Shown here: positions 8,866-13,315 of the stretch, piece after piece | Position numbering within the stretch: the first letter of the stretch is position 1 | How the letters are laid out: every line of letters begins with the position of its first letter | Origin: Clostridiales bacterium | Lineage (GTDB): Bacteria; Bacillota; Clostridia; Caldicoprobacterales; DTU083 | NCBI GenBank assembly: GCA_012512335.1 | Contig: JAAZEK010000070.1 | Span: forward strand, 1 to 13,315 | Reading direction: 5' to 3' | DNA: 13,315 nt | Translations under genes and position numbers: made by a program | The notes under the pieces: generated by a model | The model's database searches: none | Seen by the model: the letters and a program-made list of their open reading frames with translations, nothing else | Told to the model about the DNA's origin: nothing

Positions 8866-8917
8866 TGTTTCATTTCAAGATTCATCGTAAACTCGGAATG
8901 ACATCTAATGACGCAGC

Positions 8918-9115
8918 CTAGTTACGATGATAGGTAACTAAATCTTCATTGACCTCGCGAACAGCGATAGAAACAGGCTTTTCGGATTCGCTCTCTACAT
9001 CAATAAGAGGGTTAGCACCCGAAACAAGCTGTCTAGCTCGTTTTGCTACCTCTATAACAAGAGTATATTTGTTTTCAGCTTTAGTTGTTAAAGAACTCAA
9101 TGGTGGATAAATCAT
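8918..9115 (-). CDS. rpoZ: DNA-directed RNA polymerase omega subunit
   Basis: Small RNA polymerase subunit that wraps the tail of the beta' subunit and helps assembly. It has 65 residues, normal for Firmicutes. The conserved core is near the N-terminus: K-Y-T-L-V (residues 16-20) followed by A-K-R-A-R (24-28), then the P-V-S-I-A-V-R-E-V segment (47-55) that corresponds to the conserved K-x-V-x-x-A-L-x-E-I region. The ATG at 9115 lies 3 bases after the gmk stop, with a strong GGGAGGG site inside the end of gmk. Gene order gmk-rpoZ is standard in this phylum and supports the call despite the small size. The usual next gene, coaBC, is not present. Confidence 0.95.
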   Translation of the reverse strand: MIYPPLSSLTTKAENKYTLVIEVAKRARQLVSGANPLIDVESESEKPVSIAVREVNEDLVTYHRN

Positions 9116-9118
9116 TTT

Positions 9119-9730
9119 CTAAATCCCTCCCTGTAATTGTAATATTAACTCTGTATTCCGGTCAACCCGGCACTTTTCTGCCATAATTATGGCATCTACT
9201 TTTTTTGTAGCCTCTTCAACTGTATCATTGACAACTACATAATTATAACGCTTGATAAAATTAATTTCTTCAAAAGCACTACTGAATCGTTTTAAGATAA
9301 CATTCGGATCCTCAGTACCTCTGGTTACTATTCGTCTTTTCAGTTCTTCCATGCTAGGTGGAATTATAAAGATGAATATTCCTGTATCAAATCTGTCCTT
9401 TACTTTTAGAGCCCCCTGAATATCAATTTCAAGGATGACATCTCGACCTTCCTTCAACTGTTGTTGAACATATTTTCTGGGGGTGCCATAATAATTGTCA
9501 TATACCTGTGCATATTCCAAAAATTCATTTTCCTCTATCATAGCTTCAAACTCTTCTCTAGTCTTGAAGAAGTAATTTACACTATCCTTCTCCATAGGCC
9601 TTGGAGCACGGGTAGTCGCTGAAATTGATAACACAGCGTCTGGGTTGTTTTGCATCCATTCCTTACAAATAGTGCCTTTACCCGCTCCAGACGGACCAGA
9701 AATAACAATAAGTAAACCTTTTTTTTCCAT
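9119..9730 (-). CDS. gmk: Guanylate kinase
   Basis: Phosphorylates GMP or dGMP to the diphosphate with ATP, a required step in GTP synthesis. It has 203 residues, the usual length. The P-loop GPSGAGKGT is at residues 12-20. The GMP-binding region shows S-A-T-T-R-x-P-R (37-44) and Y-F-F (53-55), followed by E-F-L-E-Y-A and Y-Y-G-T-P in the NMP-binding lobe. The E-I-D-I-Q-G-A motif and the lid region with R-x-x-x-R-G-T-E are also present. The start is well bounded: an in-frame TAG stands two codons before the ATG. The ribosome site AAAGGA is about 12 bases upstream, which is rather far. It lies between remA and rpoZ, as in B. subtilis. Confidence 0.97.
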   Translation of the reverse strand: MEKKGLLIVISGPSGAGKGTICKEWMQNNPDAVLSISATTRAPRPMEKDSVNYFFKTREEFEAMIEENEFLEYAQVYDNYYGTPRKYVQQQLKEGRDVILEIDIQGALKVKDRFDTGIFIFIIPPSMEELKRRIVTRGTEDPNVILKRFSSAFEEINFIKRYNYVVVNDTVEEATKKVDAIIMAEKCRVDRNTELILQLQGGI

Positions 9731-9803
9731 AAACTACAAAGTTCCTTTCAAGATGTCTTCTGGGATCTATCCTATATCACGCCCACTTATAAAAGAGGCG
9801 CCT

Positions 9804-10076
9804 TCACTCCTCTACCGATGCAGAGTTCGTAGAGTCCTTGGAATCAAGACGATGAGCCATGGTTTCAGGCTGTACAGCTGATAAAACTACGTGGTCACTG
9901 TCAGTTATTATAACTGCGCGGGTCCTGCGTCCATAAGTAGCATCAATTAACATGCCTCTATCTCTGGCATCTTGAATGACTCGCTTTATGGGCGCAGATT
10001 CCGGGCTGACAATGGCAACCATCCGATTTGCTGAAACTATATTGCCAAAGCCTATATTCATAAGTCTAATTCCCAT
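9804..10076 (-). CDS. remA: RemA family transcriptional regulator (DUF370)
   Basis: In B. subtilis RemA is a DNA-binding activator of biofilm matrix operons and osmoprotection genes, working as a ring-shaped multimer. This protein has 90 residues and is very close to that family throughout: I-G-F-G-N (8-12), the S-P-E-S-A-P-I-K-R run (24-32), Y-G-R-R-T-R-A-V-I (48-56) and the S-A-V-Q-P-E-T tract near the end. Arg18, Arg50 and Arg51, reported as important for DNA binding in B. subtilis RemA, are all present at the same numbers. The ATG at 10076 gives the standard family N-terminus; the preceding AGGGAT is a moderate ribosome site. It follows yicC after 26 bases. Targets in this organism cannot be inferred from the window. 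Confidence 0.95.
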   Translation of the reverse strand: MGIRLMNIGFGNIVSANRMVAIVSPESAPIKRVIQDARDRGMLIDATYGRRTRAVIITDSDHVVLSAVQPETMAHRLDSKDSTNSASVEE

Positions 10077-10102
10077 ATTCTATATCCCTGCCTTCTCAGT
10101 TG

Positions 10103-10981
10103 TTACTCAATATTTTGTACCTGTTCTCGTATTTTCTCGATTTCACTTTTTATCTCTACTACATGGTTAGTAATAGTTATGTCCGACGACTTGGAACCAA
10201 TAGTGTTGGCCTCCCGATTCATCTCTTGAACAATGAAATCCAATTTTCGTCCTACAGAGCCGCCTTTTTTGATGGTTTGCTTTAGCTGTGCTAGATGACT
10301 ATGTAGCCGAATAATTTCTTCTGTTATATTGGACCGGTCTGCAAAATAAGCTATCTCGGTTTGGAATCGCGATTCTTCTAGCTCTGTATTGTTTAATAGC
10401 TCTTTAAGTCTTAGCTCTAACTTTTTGCGGTACTCTTCTACCACCGAAGGGGATCTTTCTTCAATTGAATCTACCAGCTGTTTGATGATATCACATCGCC
10501 CTATGATATCCTTTGATAGAAATTCTCCTTCTTTTTTCCGCATGTCCAACATTACCTTAAGTGCATCCTCTAACGCGGAAAACAAAAGCTTCCCAATGAC
10601 TTCCTCATCTTCTTCGGGTTCAGAAATGGAGAATATGTCGCTAATATTGCTAAGTACAGATAAATCAGGCTTACTATCTATTGCAAATATCTCAGCTAGC
10701 TTTTTAAATGCATTATGATAGGCATCTGCAACCGGCTCATTTACTGTAACGTTTATCTGATTTTTTGCTATGTCTTTGTAACTTACAGATACTTCCACAC
10801 GACCTCGTGAAAGTGCCTCTCTGATTTTCTTTCTAAATTCTTCTTCTAGGGCATTCATCAAGCGTGGCATCCGTAAACTGATGTCTAGATATCTATGGTT
10901 AACAGTTTTAAGTTCTATAGTAAGCTCACGATTGTCGTCCTTGGCCTTTCCCCTACCAAAGCCTGTCATGCTTAGGACCAT
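10103..10981 (-). CDS. yloC: YicC/YloC family endoribonuclease-like protein
   Basis: Member of the YicC family. The E. coli protein has been described as an endoribonuclease affecting small RNA turnover; the B. subtilis YloC role is less clear. From the ATG at 10981 it has 292 residues, matching YloC (about 291). The N-terminal signature S-M-T-G-F-G-R is at residues 4-10. The C-terminal domain (DUF1732) carries E-M-N-R-E-A-N-T-I-G-S-K and ends in the typical E-K-I-R-E-Q-V-Q-N-I-E. The middle is helix-rich and charged. The frame extends to a TTG at 10996, but ATG 10981 is preferred: GGAAGGTGG precedes it and the signature then sits at the expected position. It is the first gene of the leftward operon, behind the promoter at 11068-11039. 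Confidence 0.94.
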   Translation of the reverse strand: MVLSMTGFGRGKAKDDNRELTIELKTVNHRYLDISLRMPRLMNALEEEFRKKIREALSRGRVEVSVSYKDIAKNQINVTVNEPVADAYHNAFKKLAEIFAIDSKPDLSVLSNISDIFSISEPEEDEEVIGKLLFSALEDALKVMLDMRKKEGEFLSKDIIGRCDIIKQLVDSIEERSPSVVEEYRKKLELRLKELLNNTELEESRFQTEIAYFADRSNITEEIIRLHSHLAQLKQTIKKGGSVGRKLDFIVQEMNREANTIGSKSSDITITNHVVEIKSEIEKIREQVQNIE

Positions 10982-11038
10982 ATTTCCACCTTCCAATTCT
11001 TACTTTTGCTTCAATTTTTGTTACTGGTTCTTTTTAGT

Positions 11039-11068
11039 ATTATAGCCCAGTTTCGTTATCCTTTGCAA
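11039..11068 (-). promoter_or_regulatory. Sigma-A-type promoter for the yicC-remA-gmk-rpoZ operon
   Basis: On the minus strand TTGCAA (11068-11063) is followed after 18 bases by a perfect TATAAT (11044-11039). Transcription would begin near 11032, leaving a leader of about 50 bases before the yicC ATG at 10981. The position, directly upstream of the first gene of a tightly packed operon, supports the call. Confidence 0.72.
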
Positions 11069-11130
11069 GTACCTAACATAAACTTCAAACAATTTTACCT
11101 CTTCAATTGTTATTATTCACAGTTTTATCC

Positions 11131-11159
11131 TTGATAGAACCTGCATATCCTTTTATAGT
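11131..11159 (+). promoter_or_regulatory. Sigma-A-type promoter for the unknown plus-strand gene
   Basis: TTGATA (11131-11136) and TATAGT (11154-11159) are separated by 17 bases, the ideal spacing, each with five of six consensus bases. The start would be near 11166, giving a leader of about 20 bases. A strong GGAGGT ribosome site (11175-11180) precedes the ATG at 11187 by 6 bases. Divergent from the yicC promoter, with a small inverted repeat between the two. Confidence 0.72.
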
Positions 11160-11186
11160 AGCGATATTTTATTTGGAGGTAATCAC

Positions 11187-12500
11187 ATGGCATTGACCAT
11201 AACAGGTAATTCCATTTTGGATTTAGTTAGCATACAAGCAATGTCTATTCTATACTTATCAGAAGCAGCCCTTCCTCTAGTAAAGTGGAAGGAGTTAGAT
11301 GACCCACTAATAGCTGGATTAAAAGCTCCACCGCCAGCAGCATGGTATGAGAAAGCTGCGGGGACTAAGCTCAAGATGACTAATGAAACAGCTAATCCCA
11401 GTATGTTAGCAACAGGGTTCAGTATACAAACTCTATCTCGCTTAGCAGATATTTTGCCTAGATATAGAGTCGATTCCTATCTTTCAAAATCCACTCTTCA
11501 TCGAAGGTGGCAAATTATTGCCTACCTTCAGCTGGAATTTTGCCTGGAATACTTGGAGGAAAATCCTTTTTCAGCTATAGATAGTGCCGCTGTGTTGGAA
11601 GCAGGAGTCTGGTTTCTAAGAGCTAAAAACTCTCTGGAAGGAATTAGGGATTTCCAAGCTAACATGGTTACGATATATCAGAGCATTGCAGAAGATTTAG
11701 ATCCCTGTAACGCCAGTACTTTAGAACTTGCTAGTACAATACGCGGTATAACTGTTTGGTATAAATACAATAACGGGTATGATGTAGATGATACGCTTAG
11801 CACCTTGGCACTTGAAGTATTGAATCGAAAAAGTCAATCCGGTCTTTTCCACTATGGGCCCTATGGCCGATCCTCTATGCCAATAGGCCAACAATTTTTT
11901 ATCTTAGACAGCTTATTACAAGCATACTCCTATGTAAAACTAGATTATGTTTTAGAAGAGGTATTTGATATATTTAGCAAGTTATATGCTATTGCCTACA
12001 AAGATGCCTTACAGACATTTACCTTCAAACAAAAAAACATAAGCTATACAGCCTTCGAAATAGCTACTTTGTTATCCTGTTTGGATAAAATCGCTGTTTA
12101 TTCTTATGATAATTCTGAGCAAAGAACCATAATAAACCAGATAATCGATACATTTTTGGAATTTCTTACACAATCATATATGGAAAACCATGAAGATGGA
12201 GTAAGAAAATTATTAAAGTGGATCTATTTATCTCACGAATGCAAGGTAGGAGTAGGAAATAAGCCAAGTATCTGCACTCTATTCCCCAAACGAATTCGCT
12301 TGCGCTATCCAGGGCCTGAAATTAGCTGGAATCGAAAAGCTATTACAAACCAAGCAGATATCTTTTTCCTGTGTTCTACTCTTTTGGATTTCCTGAATGA
12401 GGATTCAACTCAGGAACATAAACATTCCGATAATTTCGAGCCACCAGCATTGAATACCTTAAGCATGCTTTTTGATTTACTAAATCTTTCACATGGATAA
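11187..12500 (+). CDS. Uncharacterised 437-residue helix-rich protein
   Basis: I do not recognise this protein. The gene is very likely real: it has a near-consensus promoter, GGAGGT 6 bases before the ATG, and a long open frame with ordinary codon use. I see no signal peptide, no clear membrane segment, no metal-binding cysteine cluster and no nucleotide-binding loop, so it is probably cytoplasmic. The sequence looks almost wholly alpha-helical with many aromatic residues. A proline-rich stretch with P-P-P-A-A-W-Y (about 48-54) is followed by a conserved-looking segment (roughly 65-95). The region H-Y-G-P-Y-G then M-P-I-G-Q-Q-F-F-I-L-D-S-L-L-Q-A-Y (about 223-250) resembles the repeated helical hairpins of alpha/alpha toroid proteins such as six-hairpin glycosidases, but this is only a fold guess. 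It points towards gatA and overlaps it by 12 bases. It is the only plus-strand gene here, with no evident partner. Confidence 0.85.
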   Translation: MALTITGNSILDLVSIQAMSILYLSEAALPLVKWKELDDPLIAGLKAPPPAAWYEKAAGTKLKMTNETANPSMLATGFSIQTLSRLADILPRYRVDSYLSKSTLHRRWQIIAYLQLEFCLEYLEENPFSAIDSAAVLEAGVWFLRAKNSLEGIRDFQANMVTIYQSIAEDLDPCNASTLELASTIRGITVWYKYNNGYDVDDTLSTLALEVLNRKSQSGLFHYGPYGRSSMPIGQQFFILDSLLQAYSYVKLDYVLEEVFDIFSKLYAIAYKDALQTFTFKQKNISYTAFEIATLLSCLDKIAVYSYDNSEQRTIINQIIDTFLEFLTQSYMENHEDGVRKLLKWIYLSHECKVGVGNKPSICTLFPKRIRLRYPGPEISWNRKAITNQADIFFLCSTLLDFLNEDSTQEHKHSDNFEPPALNTLSMLFDLLNLSHG

Positions 12501-13315
12501 GGGACTCTTCAGATGATAATCTGTATTTTGTTCAAAAGTATAGGCAGCTTGAAACAGAGTTCCTTCATCAAACGCCTTTCCAATCAATTGCATACCTATA
12601 GGCATTCCATTAGAATCAAAACCACATGGTATGGATAAGGCAGGTAAGCCTGCTAAGTTTGCTGGTATAGTCAGAGCATCGTTATCATAACTCTCCAATA
12701 AGTTGTCTTGAGTTTCACCAAAACGAAATGCAGTACTTGGGGTGGTGGGTGTTAGTATCCAGTCGACTTGTTGAAAGGCCTTCTCAAAGTCCTGTCTTAT
12801 TAAAGTTCTTACTTTTAGTGCCTGCAGGTAGTATTCTTCGTAGTTATCTTTATATAAACCGAAATTACCAAGAAGAATTCTTTTTTTTACCATCTCCCCA
12901 AATTCCTGGATGTCAGCTTTGCTAAGGAAGTCATCCAATTCAGGGAAATCTCCGTCTGCATATCCCATTCTTGCACCTCTAGATTGAGTTAGGTTAAATG
13001 AAGCTTCTGCAGAAGAAATTAGATAGTATGTAGGAATTCCATATTCAAAATTGGGCATAAATATTTCTATTATAATTCCACCCATTTTTTCAAATAATCT
13101 ACAAGCCTCTTCCATTGCCTTACACACATCCTCATCCATTTTACCTTCCGTCCATCTATGGGGAAGGCCTATTTTCATACCATCTACACCATCTTTCAGA
13201 AACTTGGTGTAATCTGAATGTTTTCGTTTTGCAGATAAACGATCCTTAGCATCAAAACCAACCATCGCGTTCATAACAATTGCGCAATCAGTTACATCCT
13301 TGCACAGTGGTCCCA
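12489..13315 (-). CDS. gatA: GatA-like amidase (Glu-tRNA(Gln) amidotransferase subunit A family), 5' end outside the window
   Basis: GatA is the glutaminase subunit of GatCAB, which converts Glu-tRNA(Gln) and Asp-tRNA(Asn) to the amidated forms. The C-terminal 274 residues are visible; the frame is open to the right edge, and the ATG at 13274 is internal. The G-P-L-C-K-D-V-T-D-C-A segment at the edge, then K-K-R-I-L-L-G, K-V-R-T-L-I, T-P-T-T-P-S-T-A-F, I-P-A-N-L-A-G-L-P and M-P-I-G-M-Q-L-I-G-K, match GatA closely. The Ser-cisSer-Lys catalytic triad lies outside. Oddities: the segment that is usually R-F-D-G-x-R-Y-G reads Q-S-R-G-A-R-M-G, and the usual D-P-x-D-S-T-S reads D-A-K-D-R-L-S. No gatB follows; the next gene is convergent and overlaps the stop region. 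It could therefore be a second GatA copy or a related amidase rather than the main subunit. Confidence 0.88.
   Translation of the reverse strand, partial: GPLCKDVTDCAIVMNAMVGFDAKDRLSAKRKHSDYTKFLKDGVDGMKIGLPHRWTEGKMDEDVCKAMEEACRLFEKMGGIIIEIFMPNFEYGIPTYYLISSAEASFNLTQSRGARMGYADGDFPELDDFLSKADIQEFGEMVKKRILLGNFGLYKDNYEEYYLQALKVRTLIRQDFEKAFQQVDWILTPTTPSTAFRFGETQDNLLESYDNDALTIPANLAGLPALSIPCGFDSNGMPIGMQLIGKAFDEGTLFQAAYTFEQNTDYHLKSPLSM

Noticed and set aside
8640..8921. Plus-strand open frame of 93 codons across the priA start and the rpoZ-priA gap.
   Set aside because: It mostly mirrors the N-terminal coding region of priA, has no ribosome site and no recognisable protein features.
9785..9815. GAGG...CCTC TTTT on the minus strand after remA as a terminator before gmk.
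   Set aside because: Only a 4-bp stem with a large loop and a short T run; remA and gmk are cotranscribed in relatives.
10389..10718. Plus-strand open frame of 109 codons inside yicC, low complexity and rich in serine.
   Set aside because: It is the antisense shadow of the acidic, Glu-rich helical region of yicC (GAA/GAG read as TTC/CTC and TCT), with no start signals.
10982..11186. Riboswitch, T-box or tRNA in the divergent intergenic region.
   Set aside because: The leaders are only about 20 and 50 bases, with no strong hairpins or terminator, too short for a known riboswitch, and no tRNA-like pattern is visible.
12510..12523. Small hairpin CAGAT-GATA-ATCTG followed by TATTTTG, downstream of the unknown plus-strand gene, as a terminator.
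   Set aside because: The stem is only 5 bp with two G-C pairs, the T run is broken, and it lies inside the coding end of gatA, so chance is the simpler explanation.

Overview
The window is an AT-rich stretch of a Gram-positive (Firmicutes) chromosome. The organism is probably a clostridium or a relative, judged from gene order and protein similarity by eye; I cannot name a genus. It contains 13 protein-coding genes packed almost end to end, two of them cut by the window edges. I found no RNA genes, mobile elements, CRISPR arrays or large repeats. No gene-free stretch exceeds 300 bases; the two longest are 10982-11186 (205 bases, divergent promoters) and 8790-8917 (128 bases, hairpin and possible promoter).

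Eleven genes on the minus strand form the classic Firmicute housekeeping block. In transcription order they are yicC/yloC, remA, gmk, rpoZ, then priA, def, fmt, rsmB, rlmN, prpC, prkC. The block begins at a good sigma-A-type promoter (11068-11039) and runs leftwards with short gaps or overlaps. The first four genes cover an RNase-family protein, a biofilm and osmotic regulator, GMP kinase and the RNA polymerase omega subunit. After rpoZ comes a 128-base gap with a terminator-like hairpin just before priA. In Bacillus subtilis and many other Firmicutes coaBC lies at this place; it is absent here. The second group covers replication restart (PriA), formyl-methionine handling at both ends of translation (Def, Fmt), rRNA methylation (RsmB, RlmN) and the PrpC phosphatase/PrkC kinase signalling pair. 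PrkC runs off the left edge but kinase, membrane and PASTA parts are all visible.

On the right, a single plus-strand gene (11187-12500) with its own promoter and strong ribosome binding site encodes a 437-residue, helix-rich protein that I do not recognise. It converges on, and overlaps by 12 bases, the 3' end of a minus-strand gatA-like gene whose start lies beyond the right edge. That gatA has no gatB directly downstream and differs from canonical GatA in a normally conserved segment, so it may be a second copy.

Most of the window is conventional core genome. The points worth a second look are the unknown 437-residue protein, the lone gatA-like gene that overlaps it, and the missing coaBC with the hairpin at that junction. 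I see no convincing evidence of a new multi-gene system.
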